From positions 1-64,000 of the forward strand of contig JAQTZE010000008.1 of the NCBI GenBank assembly GCA_028687935.1: DNA of 64,000 bases, in the 5' to 3' direction. Positions 1 through 8,904 of this stretch are shown here, one piece after another. Position 1 is the stretch's first letter; every line of letters starts with the position of its first letter. The notes below the pieces were generated by a model. That model saw nothing but the letters and a program-made list of their open reading frames with translations. It searched no databases and was not told where the DNA came from. Made by a program: the position numbers and the translations under genes. The DNA comes from Sulfurimonas sp. (GTDB lineage: Bacteria; Campylobacterota; Campylobacteria; Campylobacterales; Sulfurimonadaceae).

Positions 1-102
1 AAAAATCCTACAAAAGCCCTTATATAAAGGTTTCTATCGCTTTATTACAAAGTATACATCATCAGTGATTTTAAGAATATTAATAAATTTTATAAAAATT
101 GA

Positions 103-315
103 CTAATTTTTAGAGGTGCCCTTAAGTTCGGGAGGTAAAATAAGTTTGTTAAATTGGTAGTATAAAATATATAAGATAGCAGTTAAAGCAGTAACAGCGG
201 TGATTTGTTCTTGTCTATTGTGTTTGGAATAGTCATGATAATTTCTTGAAATTTCTTGATCTTTAAAATTAAAAAAATCACTATTTCCGAAAAAAAAATT
301 CTCTACATTAAACAT
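103..315 (-). CDS. Small hypothetical protein (70 aa)
   Basis: I do not recognise this protein. It is polar at the N-terminus, with many Asn and Phe residues, and carries one hydrophobic stretch at about residues 40-53 (TALTAILYILYYQ) that could be a single membrane helix. A purine-rich site (AGAGGTAA) lies about 8 nt before the ATG, so translation is plausible. It follows secF on the same strand with about 96 bp between them, a gap filled by a nested inverted repeat that may separate it from the sec operon. It could be lineage specific; a function cannot be assigned. Confidence 0.5.
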   Translation of the reverse strand: MFNVENFFFGNSDFFNFKDQEISRNYHDYSKHNRQEQITAVTALTAILYILYYQFNKLILPPELKGTSKN

Positions 316-395
316 ATTTTGCTTACCTCTATAGGTTTCGTTACCGAAAAGTTAAAATCTTGAAAAACATTTTAACATTTTCGAGCAAAATATGT
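312..395. repeat. Nested inverted repeat between secF and the 70-aa gene
   Basis: Outer arms ACATATTTTGCT (312-323) and AGCAAAATATGT (384-395) are perfect 12-bp complements. Inside them GTTAAAAT (351-358) pairs with ATTTTAAC (369-376), and GAAAA/TTTTC extends that inner stem. It may be the secF terminator or a control element for the small gene, whose start codon lies in the outer arm. Confidence 0.55.
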
Positions 396-411
396 TCTTT
401 ATATTTTCTAC

Positions 412-1383
412 TTACATGATTCCTGATTCATATTGATCACGCATTCTCTGTTTTTCAGCTTCACGTTTTGCTTTTTCTGCAAGTTTTGCATGATAGTTTT
501 TGACATCAAAGCCAAACCATAACAGAATCGGAGAAGCAACAAAAATCGATGAATACGTCCCGATAACAATACCCACAAGCAGTGTAAATGCGAATGCATG
601 AATAATCTCACCACCATATATAAAGAGTGTAAAGACCACAAAGAGCGTTGTAAGTGATGTTAACGTCGTTCTTGAGAGCGTTTTAGTCACTGACTCGTTG
701 ATACTCTCTGCAAGTTCTGTCCCTCTATTTTCCACAACACCTTCACGGATACGGTCAAAGACGATAATCGTATCATTGAGAGAATAGCCAAGGAGCGTCA
801 AAAGTGCTGCTAAAACATCAAGATTTACATCGATACCAAAGAGTGCAAGTGCACCCATCGCGATTGAGACGTCATGAATAAGGGCTACAACTGAAGCCAC
901 AGCGAAACGCCACTCAAAGCGAAACGCAACATAGATAAGAATCCCTAAAACAGCTAAAAGAAGAGACATTACCCCTTTTTCTTTAAGCTCTTTTCCAACT
1001 GTAGGACCGACTATATCCACACGGCGGATTTCATACTCTCCTGTGCCTTTAAGTGCTTCTCTAGTCACGTCGCCAATATCTACTGTGACACTCGCCGAAG
1101 TCGTTTTCATACGAATAACCACTTCATCAGCAGAGCCAAATTCAGTAATACTCGCACCCTCAAACATTGCATCAGATTTGAGTTTTTCTCGCATCTCATC
1201 AATTGGAGCTGCTGTCGTATATTTCACTTGGATAATAGTACCACCAGCGAAATCAACACCATAATTAAGACCCTTTGTTGCAAGGAGAACATAAGAACAA
1301 AGGACTAGGATAATGGATATTATAAGAGCAAATTTTGATTTGCCCATAAAGTTTACGTTGTCTGTATATTTAAATAATTCCAT
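412..1383 (-). CDS. secF: Protein translocase subunit SecF
   Basis: SecF works with SecD as a proton-driven accessory to the SecYEG channel, helping secreted proteins leave on the periplasmic side. The 323-residue length is usual. A first membrane helix at about residues 18-36 is followed by the VDFAGGT motif (43-49), a periplasmic domain to about residue 135, then five more helices. The conserved fourth-helix motif GYSLNDTIIVFDRIRE lies at about 199-214. The gene begins 2 nt after the secD stop and is the last sec gene of the yajC-secD-secF operon. Confidence 0.97.
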   Translation of the reverse strand: MELFKYTDNVNFMGKSKFALIISIILVLCSYVLLATKGLNYGVDFAGGTIIQVKYTTAAPIDEMREKLKSDAMFEGASITEFGSADEVVIRMKTTSASVTVDIGDVTREALKGTGEYEIRRVDIVGPTVGKELKEKGVMSLLLAVLGILIYVAFRFEWRFAVASVVALIHDVSIAMGALALFGIDVNLDVLAALLTLLGYSLNDTIIVFDRIREGVVENRGTELAESINESVTKTLSRTTLTSLTTLFVVFTLFIYGGEIIHAFAFTLLVGIVIGTYSSIFVASPILLWFGFDVKNYHAKLAEKAKREAEKQRMRDQYESGIM

Positions 1384-1385
1384 AG

Positions 1386-2951
1386 TTATGCCTTAATCCC
1401 GAACCAAAAAAGGTTGTTTTTGCTTTTTTGCATTGTTTTCTCAAGCATCTCATAAATTCCGTGCGTACCTAAAATAGCAGTAAGCATAGAAGCAAGAATA
1501 CCGATACTAATCGTAATCGCAAAACCTTTAATAGCACCTGTTCCATATGCATACAAAACAACTGCCGCGATAAGCGTTGTGATGTTTGCATCCAAAATCG
1601 CTCGCATTGCGTTTGAGTAGCCCTCTTCAATAGCTTTATGCATCGATTTGCCCTCACGTAAAAGCTCGCGTATCCTCTCAGAGATGATAACGTTCGCATC
1701 CACCGCCATACCAACAGTCAAAACGATACCTGCCATACCAGGAAGTGTCAAAGTTGCTCCAAAGAGACTCATAACTGCCAATATAATAAAGAGGTTAGCT
1801 ATAAGTGCTATATTTGCAATAACGCCTGCCATTCTGTAATATGCAATCATGAAAAAGATAACAAGAATGAAACCGCCTGAGAGTGCAATCATACTCGCTT
1901 TGATACTATCAGCACCCAAACTAGGACCGACTGAGCGTTTTTCCATTAAATAGATAGGCGCTAAAAGGGCACCTGAACGCAGTGCAATCGCTAAATCCTG
2001 TGCTTCCATAACAGTATAGTCACCAGAAATCTGTCCGCTTCCGCCACCAATACGTTCGTTGATATTTGGAGCAGAATAAACCTTGCCATCTAGTACAATA
2101 GCCAAACGTTTGCCTACACTTTTGCCAGTGAAGTCGCCAAATATCTCAGCACCCTCTGCGTTTAAAGTAAAGTGAATAACAGGACGATTGTTCTGATCAA
2201 ATCCTACAGAAGCATCTGTAAGCATACCACCATCTAAAATAGGGATTTCACTTACTAAATGTTTGAGTTGAGGATTTTTTGCATCTTCAAGGATAACATC
2301 GCCATACGCTGCAGCATCCGCATTACTCATATTGTAAACGCGAGCAGATCTGCTCTCATCTACAGCCATAAGCTCAAGTTTTGCAGCACGAGAGATAAGC
2401 TCACGTGCTCGTTGCTCTTCTTCTTGCGTTTTGATACCTGCAAGCTGAACCAAAATCTTCTCTTCACCTTGACGTGCTACAACAGGCTCAGAGAGACCAA
2501 ATTGGTCAAGTCTGTTACGAATTGTCTCGATTGCTTGAGAGATTGCTTGTTGCTTTGTCTTTTCGATTTCTGCTTCTGTAAGGCTCAGTGAAATCTCTTC
2601 ACCGTTGACTACAATATTTGCACCTTCAACAGCAGATAAAAACTCCTGTGTCACTTTCAAATCATCACTATCTAAGAGTTTAAAAGAGACAGAAGATTCA
2701 TCAAAACTAAGAGAGTCAATAAGGATATCTTTTCTCTCAGAAAAATGTTTGATACTTGCTGCAAGAGATTTGATGCGTGACTTGGTCGCTTCTTCTGTTT
2801 TGACACCCAAAAGCATATGAAGTCCACCCTGAAGGTCAAGACCAAGCGCTACTTTTTTCCCATCTTGCGTTTGAAGCAAAGATGGAACTGAAAATACAAC
2901 GCCAAAGAGTATCGCTATTGCGAATATGGCTATACGAAAATTAAATTTCAT
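1386..2951 (-). CDS. secD: Protein translocase subunit SecD
   Basis: SecD is the larger partner of SecF in the inner-membrane complex that aids preprotein export. The sequence shows an N-terminal helix, the GLDLQGGLHMLLGV motif, a long periplasmic P1 region and six C-terminal helices with GMAVDANVIISERIRE. I take the ATG at 2951 (MKFNFRIAIF) as start, giving an 11-nt overlap with yajC and so likely translational coupling; a TTG at 2969 in the same frame is a less likely alternative. Length of about 520 residues fits the family form with a standard P1 domain. Confidence 0.96.
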   Translation of the reverse strand: MKFNFRIAIFAIAILFGVVFSVPSLLQTQDGKKVALGLDLQGGLHMLLGVKTEEATKSRIKSLAASIKHFSERKDILIDSLSFDESSVSFKLLDSDDLKVTQEFLSAVEGANIVVNGEEISLSLTEAEIEKTKQQAISQAIETIRNRLDQFGLSEPVVARQGEEKILVQLAGIKTQEEEQRARELISRAAKLELMAVDESRSARVYNMSNADAAAYGDVILEDAKNPQLKHLVSEIPILDGGMLTDASVGFDQNNRPVIHFTLNAEGAEIFGDFTGKSVGKRLAIVLDGKVYSAPNINERIGGGSGQISGDYTVMEAQDLAIALRSGALLAPIYLMEKRSVGPSLGADSIKASMIALSGGFILVIFFMIAYYRMAGVIANIALIANLFIILAVMSLFGATLTLPGMAGIVLTVGMAVDANVIISERIRELLREGKSMHKAIEEGYSNAMRAILDANITTLIAAVVLYAYGTGAIKGFAITISIGILASMLTAILGTHGIYEMLEKTMQKSKNNLFWFGIKA

Positions 2952-3207
2952 CCTGAAACTTCTTAGCAACAGAATCTTTCGTTATTTTTGCGATTACATC
3001 GTCATTCATTTTTACACTTAAAAATTCTTCTTCAACTTTATGTATAACTACGATAAATCCGCCGCTTGTGATTACTTTGTCACCTTTTTTAAGTGCCGCT
3101 ATCATTGCTACTTTTGCTTTTGCCTCTTTTTGCTGTGGACGAATGATTACAAAGTACATAATTGCGATTAAAAATACGAAGGGTAATAGTTGAGAAATGA
3201 TTTCCAT
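2941..3207 (-). CDS. yajC: Sec translocon accessory subunit YajC
   Basis: YajC is a small single-helix membrane protein that associates with SecDF. The 88 residues have the expected pattern: an N-terminal hydrophobic helix (about residues 5-22), the hallmark IIRPQQKEAK, then a short basic cytoplasmic domain with GDKVITSGG. It is the promoter-proximal gene of yajC-secD-secF and overlaps the start of secD. Confidence 0.95.
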   Translation of the reverse strand: MEIISQLLPFVFLIAIMYFVIIRPQQKEAKAKVAMIAALKKGDKVITSGGFIVVIHKVEEEFLSVKMNDDVIAKITKDSVAKKFQDEI

Positions 3208-3280
3208 GATGAAAATTCCTTTTTATGTTTGAATTGGCGCGATTATACAAAAACTATATTAACATAGGACTGAATATGTG

Positions 3281-3286
3281 TATAAT
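3281..3286 (+). promoter_or_regulatory. -10 box TATAAT directly before lnt (leaderless promoter)
   Basis: A perfect TATAAT lies with only 5 nt between it and the lnt ATG at 3292. The expected transcription start is therefore at or next to the A of the ATG, which leaves no room for a ribosome-binding site. The nearest AGGA is more than 20 nt upstream of the ATG and would lie outside the transcript. Confidence 0.6.
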
Positions 3287-3291
3287 TGCAT

Positions 3292-4530
3292 ATGATTACA
3301 CGCTTACACAATTCACTCCATACAAATAAATCTCTCGCGTTTAGCCTCTTTTTAGGTACGCTTACAGCTCTTTTAATGAGTACATTTCTCTATCTTGAAC
3401 ATTACGGCCTTACGCTTAAAATCCTCAATACTCTCTTTGGTTTGGCTGCGTTTACTCTTTTACTCTATATGCCAAAACGCGCAATCCTCATAGCAGGTTT
3501 TTTGATTGGACTTGCATGGTTTTATTGGATAGGCTACAGTTTTAAATATCAGGGTGTTGCTTGGATGACACCGCTTATTACTTTTGGATTTGCTCTAGTT
3601 TATACGCTCTTCTTTGGTACTTTAGCACTGACAAACAAAGTTTATATCCGCGCACTTTTACTTTTTGCTCTGAGCTTTATAGAACCTTTTGACTTTAACT
3701 GGATGCAGCTTGAAGTTGTTTTTGTAGATAGCTATATAGGCGTTTTCAAGTACCAATTTGCTCTGGTTTTACTGGCACTCAGCCTTCCAAACTATCTCAA
3801 AGAGAAGTGGCAATATGCCCCTCTTTTACTTCTACTTGTTGCGTTTAACTACGGCTATCCCGAGCAAAAAGATGCACCACTGAAGATAAAACTCGTAGAA
3901 ACGAAGATCCCACAAGAGAGCAAATGGCAAAGTGAAAATCTCAACGCAACCATTCTCATGGTCTATCGCGAGATAGAGTCTGCGGTAGAGCAAGGCTATG
4001 ATCTTGTCGTACTTCCCGAGTCTGTCTTTCCTCTTTATATGAATAAAACGCCAATTGTTATGGATGTACTTTTGAACTTTTCACAAAAAATAAGCATAGT
4101 AACGGGCGCACTTTTGTACGAAGATAAACGCAACTACAATGTCAGTTATATGTTTCAAAATGGAGAGTATCAAATCGCCAAGAAAATGGTTCTTGTCCCA
4201 TTTGGAGAGTATATCCCGCTCCCTGCGTTTGCAAAAAAGATTATCAACGATACCTTCTTCGCTGGTGCTTCAGACTTTACTGGAGCTGATGCGCCCACTG
4301 ATTTTGAGATAAAAGGTGTGAAATTTAGAAACGCAGTCTGTTATGAAGCAAGCTGCGCGGAACTTTACGAAGGAGAGGTGAAATATATGGTAGCCATCAG
4401 CAATAACGCTTGGTTTGCTCCTTCTATTGAGCCAACCCTGCAAAAACTACTTATGCGCTACTACGCAAGAAAAAATGGAGTCACCATCTACCACTCAGCA
4501 AATTCGAGTGGTACTGGAGTTATTAAATAA
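3292..4530 (+). CDS. lnt: Apolipoprotein N-acyltransferase Lnt
   Basis: Lnt adds the third acyl chain to the N-terminal cysteine of lipoproteins in the inner membrane. The N-terminal half is a set of hydrophobic helices; the C-terminal half is a nitrilase-like domain with the catalytic elements visible as LPESVFPL (Glu), a Lys in KKMVLVPFGEYIPLP, and NAVCYEASC (Cys). At about 412 residues it is shorter than the E. coli enzyme (512) and lacks a long C-terminal tail. I prefer the ATG at 3292 to the TTG at 3286. Its 3' end overlaps the facing Wzz-like gene by 8 nt. Confidence 0.9.
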   Translation: MITRLHNSLHTNKSLAFSLFLGTLTALLMSTFLYLEHYGLTLKILNTLFGLAAFTLLLYMPKRAILIAGFLIGLAWFYWIGYSFKYQGVAWMTPLITFGFALVYTLFFGTLALTNKVYIRALLLFALSFIEPFDFNWMQLEVVFVDSYIGVFKYQFALVLLALSLPNYLKEKWQYAPLLLLLVAFNYGYPEQKDAPLKIKLVETKIPQESKWQSENLNATILMVYREIESAVEQGYDLVVLPESVFPLYMNKTPIVMDVLLNFSQKISIVTGALLYEDKRNYNVSYMFQNGEYQIAKKMVLVPFGEYIPLPAFAKKIINDTFFAGASDFTGADAPTDFEIKGVKFRNAVCYEASCAELYEGEVKYMVAISNNAWFAPSIEPTLQKLLMRYYARKNGVTIYHSANSSGTGVIK

Positions 4531-5479
4531 TAGGCGCTTTCTCTTCGCTTTTTTCGCTTCTAATAAATTGTAGAAAAAAGACGAAAAAGATACCTAAAAT
4601 AATACTTGTCACAAACGAGACAACCAAAATAAGCCCGCGTTTTGGTTTTGTTTTGTCTTTGATGTATGCAACCGATGGCGTAGTGAGGGGATCACATTCA
4701 TAATACTCTTTTGACTTCAAAACAACTTTTTGCTCTAAGATCTTGGAGATAGTGGCAGAGAGACTTTGGCGAATCTCTATAGAGTCTGCTCTAGCAAACT
4801 CTGACTCAAAATATTTGAGTTTTCCGTCAATATTTTTCAAAGAGTTGCTTACTAAATAACTGCTTGCATCTTTAAGAAACATATTTATCATCTCTGGTGG
4901 ATAATTTCTGTCAAAATCGCTATAAGTGATTGTTACAAGCGATGTTTTTTTATCACTTGAAATAGAGAAGTTTTTGACAATCATATTTACAGTATTGTAA
5001 ATTTTTGCTTCCATATCTTGATTCTCTTCTGCTTCCTCTGACTTAAATGTCAATAAGTCATATATCCCGCGAAATCCAAGCGCAAAGACATAATTTTTAT
5101 CTAAATTTTCATCTTCATAGTGTGCGACAATATCATGTCTCACTACAAAGCTTTTAATAAAGTCATAGTTGTTTAAGAGTGCATCAAACGCGACATCCGG
5201 CGTCATGGAACCACCGCCGATGCTTACTCCCGCCATAGCTGCAAGACCACCCAAGCCACCAAGACCACTAAGCGAAGACTCATTTTGTGTCGGGATCAAA
5301 GTCATCTCTGACTGATATACATTTGGCTGCTTAAGTGCATAAACAAGGGTCAAGCTGACAACTAGCGCAACAACAGCAAAAATAATTTTTTTGCCATTTT
5401 TTATACTCTGCCACAACTCTCTTAAATCAATCTCATCTTCTTCAATGTAATGATTATTTTGTTCACCTACTTGACTCAT
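4523..5479 (-). CDS. Wzz-type chain-length determinant (polysaccharide co-polymerase)
   Basis: Proteins of this family sit in the inner membrane and set the length of, or help export, surface polysaccharides. The architecture fits: a cytoplasmic N-terminus (EEDEIDLRELWQSIKNGKK), a first helix at about residues 33-50, a periplasmic region rich in Gly (GLGGLGGLAAMAGVSIGGG), and a C-terminal helix at about 285-306. A Pro-rich PKRG motif precedes the second helix. The start overlaps the stop of the upstream SLBB gene by 4 nt, so the two form an operon. No kinase domain or glycosyltransferase is present nearby. Confidence 0.85.
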   Translation of the reverse strand: MSQVGEQNNHYIEEDEIDLRELWQSIKNGKKIIFAVVALVVSLTLVYALKQPNVYQSEMTLIPTQNESSLSGLGGLGGLAAMAGVSIGGGSMTPDVAFDALLNNYDFIKSFVVRHDIVAHYEDENLDKNYVFALGFRGIYDLLTFKSEEAEENQDMEAKIYNTVNMIVKNFSISSDKKTSLVTITYSDFDRNYPPEMINMFLKDASSYLVSNSLKNIDGKLKYFESEFARADSIEIRQSLSATISKILEQKVVLKSKEYYECDPLTTPSVAYIKDKTKPKRGLILVVSFVTSIILGIFFVFFLQFIRSEKSEEKAPII

Positions 5480-8244
5480 TTTGTAATACCTAAACTATTG
5501 ATAGCTGCCGCTGTAAGTGCAAAATTTGAGAGTATTTTCGATACACTATCCCAAATCTCAAGATTGCTATATTCTTGAATATAAATCGGAACAACAATCG
5601 TATCCCCTTTTTTAATAGTGATTTCACTTCCAAAAAGACCATTGTTAATTGGCTCACTTGTTCCATCAGCATGGATCACATAGACTCTGTCCATATCAGC
5701 TGCACGAGAGTATCCACTTGCTAAGTTTATATAGTCCTCTGTATCAAGCTCTGATGAATAGATAAATGAACTTGGATTGAAAACTTCTCCAAATACTGTA
5801 ACTGTATCGATCATCTCAGGTATTACTATAGTATCTTTATCCTGAAGCACTAGATCAAATTCACTCTCTTGGAATTTTGTCAGGTTTGCATCAAGATCAA
5901 TACTTATCCTCCCTATAGGCTGATATTTTTTCGCCTCTTCTATAACTTCATTAAGAGCACTTGAGCCTTGAACGGCTGAGGCAGAAGTTTTTGCGTTTGC
6001 AGGCATCGCATTAAAGATTGCAAGTTGCTGCTTAACTCTTGCAAGAGAACTGTTGTACTGTTCGATTTGATTTTGTCTAATACTCTCTCTCGTAAAAACA
6101 GCCCCGTCAACAAATGCATCTTTCGTAAATCCACCTGCTCTTTCCATCACTTGTGATAATTTTTCACCGGATTGAAATACATAGGTTCCAGGAAACTTCA
6201 CTGCACCTTTGAGTGTAACTTTTCTTTTATCGTTCCAGTTTGGAATTCTAAAAATTTTGACTTCATCATTTGGATAGAGTATGAGTTTGTCAAGATTATT
6301 GGCTTCTAGGTCGACCTTAATCACTTCGCTTTGGCGTTCTTGATTTTCGTTGACAAAATATCTGACAATCTCTGCTTCTCTTGTATAGGCTCTATTTGTG
6401 AAGCCACCTGAAATTTCAAGCAGCATCTTCAGACTCATACCTTTTTCATAATAGAACTCATTTGGGTTAATAACTTCACCGCTAATACTTATATACTCTA
6501 TCACATTAAGCGCATAAAAATTATATACCTCTATCTCATCATAAGGATTTATTACTACATTTTTTGCATCTTTTTCTAAAGAGTAAAAAGTTGTTTTTGG
6601 CATGTAGTCATCTGTATTGTATGTTGTCACTCTTATCTTGTCATCTATTGTAGATGTAGCTCCAGAAGCAATTCCAGATGCATTAATGGCATCTTGTATG
6701 GTCATTCCTTCATAATATTGAAGTTTTCCAGGCTTGCTTAGTGCTGAGCCTTTTGTTGTGATATACGCATTTGAAAAAATATCATTTCTACTAAAGATAA
6801 AGAGCTGATCTTGAGGTTTTAGTTCCACTTTTTTACTGCCATCAAGTACATCTAAAAGATTAAAAGACAAAGTTTTATAAGTCAGCTTATCTGAATATCT
6901 TTTGATGACACCGTACTCAAAGTATGTATTTGGAAGGAAAAACTTTTTCAGACCATGCTCTACCTCTTTTGTGAGTAAAGAGTTGAGTGTCAAGTCATCC
7001 TGAATTCTATAATTACCTGGTCGAATAATATTTCCATAGATATTTACACTGTTTTGAGCACTTGCATCAAGAGGATAGATATAGACCTTATCCCCATCCA
7101 TCAAATCAAATTTATTGGAATCTTTATAAGAGATATTATAAGTCTCCAGCTTACTGTTGTTAGAAAATCTGTCTATTTTAATGTTCTCTTTAGAAGCGTT
7201 TGGTCTCATGCCTCCAGCATATTCGATGAGTTTATCCAGCTTCTCATTATTTGAGAGCTCAAATATCGCACTATCGCCAACATATCCATCTATACTAACG
7301 AGTTTTTCTGCTTTATTGATGATTACTATGTCACCGTGCTTGAGCAAGACTTTACCTAACTCATTGCCGCCAAAAAGTAGTTTATAAAAATCCAGCTGAG
7401 CAATAATCTTGGAGTTGCGTTTTACAATAATTTCTCGAACAGAAGCATCTTGTTCCACACCCTTTGCCACAATCAACAGATCTTTTACCGTAGCGAATGA
7501 TGAGAGGTTGTAAAGGCCAGGATGTTTTACTTTCCCGATTAGAGTCACTTGTATCGTGCTGTATTTACTCATATTGATGTTAAATTCACTCGTTGTGTAA
7601 TGCGCCTTAAGACTGCTACGAAGATACTCTTTTGCAGATTTAAAATCCATACCGCCGATTTTTACAGGACCAACAAATGCGAGGTTGATAGTTCCGTCAT
7701 TTTTAACCTCAAGAGAGTAATCTTGATTTTTATCACCATAGACCTGGACACCAACTACATCACCTGTAGAGATGATATAATCATCAGGTGTTGGAAGGGA
7801 AGCCGAATCAATCTCATTTTTATTTGAGAAAAATCGCATTGAATAACGGGAGAGCTTACTCTGTTCTAGATTTTGCTGTCTCTCTTTAAAGCTTACATCT
7901 TTTTGATATGTAAAAGGGCTGATATCTTTTCTAAACTCTCCCTTTTTCAAAGCCTCAGAATTCGATGTCTCACCGCTCTCTTCTATATTATTCTCAGCCG
8001 TTGATGTTTCAGTTTTGGAACTCTCCGTTGAAGAACTCTCCTGTGCCAACTTCTCTTTAACTTCACTCGCTGAAATTCCCTTTTCAGCCATAAGAGCTTT
8101 GGCTTGAGGCGTCTCCAGTAATGCAGGATTACTCTCTACTGCCGCCTGAATTGAACTGATACTTGGGTCACCCAACACAAGTGCCGGCAAGAACATTAAA
8201 AATATAAAAAAACTTTTTATCACAATATACGCCTTTGAATTCAT
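5476..8244 (-). CDS. SLBB-domain polysaccharide export protein (Wza-like)
   Basis: This 922-residue protein starts with a signal peptide (about residues 1-25, ending LPALVLG) and a polar Glu/Ser-rich linker. A polysaccharide-export N-terminal domain follows (DDYIISTGDVVGVQVYGD) and then repeated SLBB domains, recognisable as G-x-V-x-x-P-G-x-Y patterns such as GKVKHPGLYNL, GNIIRPGNYRI, GAVKFPGTYVF and GEVFNPSSFIY. Such proteins form the periplasmic and outer-membrane conduit for exopolysaccharide. It has more SLBB repeats than E. coli Wza (379 aa). Upstream, TAAAAT lies 7 nt from the ATG and no good ribosome-binding site is seen, so it may be leaderless. Confidence 0.87.
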   Translation of the reverse strand: MNSKAYIVIKSFFIFLMFLPALVLGDPSISSIQAAVESNPALLETPQAKALMAEKGISASEVKEKLAQESSSTESSKTETSTAENNIEESGETSNSEALKKGEFRKDISPFTYQKDVSFKERQQNLEQSKLSRYSMRFFSNKNEIDSASLPTPDDYIISTGDVVGVQVYGDKNQDYSLEVKNDGTINLAFVGPVKIGGMDFKSAKEYLRSSLKAHYTTSEFNINMSKYSTIQVTLIGKVKHPGLYNLSSFATVKDLLIVAKGVEQDASVREIIVKRNSKIIAQLDFYKLLFGGNELGKVLLKHGDIVIINKAEKLVSIDGYVGDSAIFELSNNEKLDKLIEYAGGMRPNASKENIKIDRFSNNSKLETYNISYKDSNKFDLMDGDKVYIYPLDASAQNSVNIYGNIIRPGNYRIQDDLTLNSLLTKEVEHGLKKFFLPNTYFEYGVIKRYSDKLTYKTLSFNLLDVLDGSKKVELKPQDQLFIFSRNDIFSNAYITTKGSALSKPGKLQYYEGMTIQDAINASGIASGATSTIDDKIRVTTYNTDDYMPKTTFYSLEKDAKNVVINPYDEIEVYNFYALNVIEYISISGEVINPNEFYYEKGMSLKMLLEISGGFTNRAYTREAEIVRYFVNENQERQSEVIKVDLEANNLDKLILYPNDEVKIFRIPNWNDKRKVTLKGAVKFPGTYVFQSGEKLSQVMERAGGFTKDAFVDGAVFTRESIRQNQIEQYNSSLARVKQQLAIFNAMPANAKTSASAVQGSSALNEVIEEAKKYQPIGRISIDLDANLTKFQESEFDLVLQDKDTIVIPEMIDTVTVFGEVFNPSSFIYSSELDTEDYINLASGYSRAADMDRVYVIHADGTSEPINNGLFGSEITIKKGDTIVVPIYIQEYSNLEIWDSVSKILSNFALTAAAINSLGITK

Positions 8245-8323
8245 TTTTAGAATTTTATCTAAAACTCACTTATTTTAACTTTATCATTCCCCTTGCAGCT
8301 TCACTTTTGTCCAGTTAATCAGC

Positions 8324-8329
8324 TATAAT
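8324..8329 (+). promoter_or_regulatory. -10 box for the carbonic anhydrase-like gene
   Basis: TATAAT at this position lies 42 nt before the ATG at 8372; a purine-rich ribosome-binding site (GAAGGAAA) lies between them. No clear -35 box is seen, as is usual for Campylobacterota housekeeping promoters. Confidence 0.5.
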
Positions 8330-8371
8330 CACCCTTACATTTTAGTGTTCTCTATTCGAAGGAAAATAAAT

Positions 8372-8896
8372 ATGATACATACATTTAAAAATATTATCCC
8401 AACACTTAAAAAAGGAACTTGGATTGCTCCGTCTGCGGATGTTATCGGGGATGTGACTTGTGGTGAGGATTGTTCTATCTGGTTTGGCTGTGTCGTACGT
8501 GGAGATGTGCATTACATCACAATAGGTGACCGTGTCAATATCCAAGACCTCTCTATGGTCCATGTCACCCACTACAAAAAAGCAGACAAAAGCGATGGCA
8601 ATCCGACTATCATTGGAGATGACGTGACTATCGGGCATCGTGTTATGCTTCATGGCTGTACTGTAGAAAATGCCTGTCTGATTGGTATGAGTGCGACGAT
8701 ACTCGATGGGGCTGTTATAGGAAAAGAGAGTATCGTGGGCGCTGGCTCACTGGTTACAAAAGGAAAAGTTTTTCCACCGCGTTCACTTATCATGGGAAGT
8801 CCAGCAAAAGTTGTAAGAGAATTAAATGATGCAGAAGTCGCTGAGCTCTATGCCTCAGCTTCACGCTATGTTGCGTTTAAGAGAGAGTACGAATAA
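8372..8896 (+). CDS. Gamma-carbonic anhydrase family hexapeptide protein
   Basis: The protein is a left-handed beta-helix of hexapeptide repeats related to gamma-carbonic anhydrases and the YrdA/PaaY group. Conserved pieces are WFGCVVRGD, NIQDLSMVHVTH, and TIGHRVMLHGCTV, which hold the three His residues that bind the catalytic metal in the family, plus IGMSATILDGAVIG. The start is the ATG at 8372, 7 nt after GAAGGAAA. Activity as a carbonic anhydrase is not certain because many family members act as carriers or have unknown roles. Confidence 0.88.
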   Translation: MIHTFKNIIPTLKKGTWIAPSADVIGDVTCGEDCSIWFGCVVRGDVHYITIGDRVNIQDLSMVHVTHYKKADKSDGNPTIIGDDVTIGHRVMLHGCTVENACLIGMSATILDGAVIGKESIVGAGSLVTKGKVFPPRSLIMGSPAKVVRELNDAEVAELYASASRYVAFKREYE

Positions 8897-8904
8897 AATA
8901 TCTT

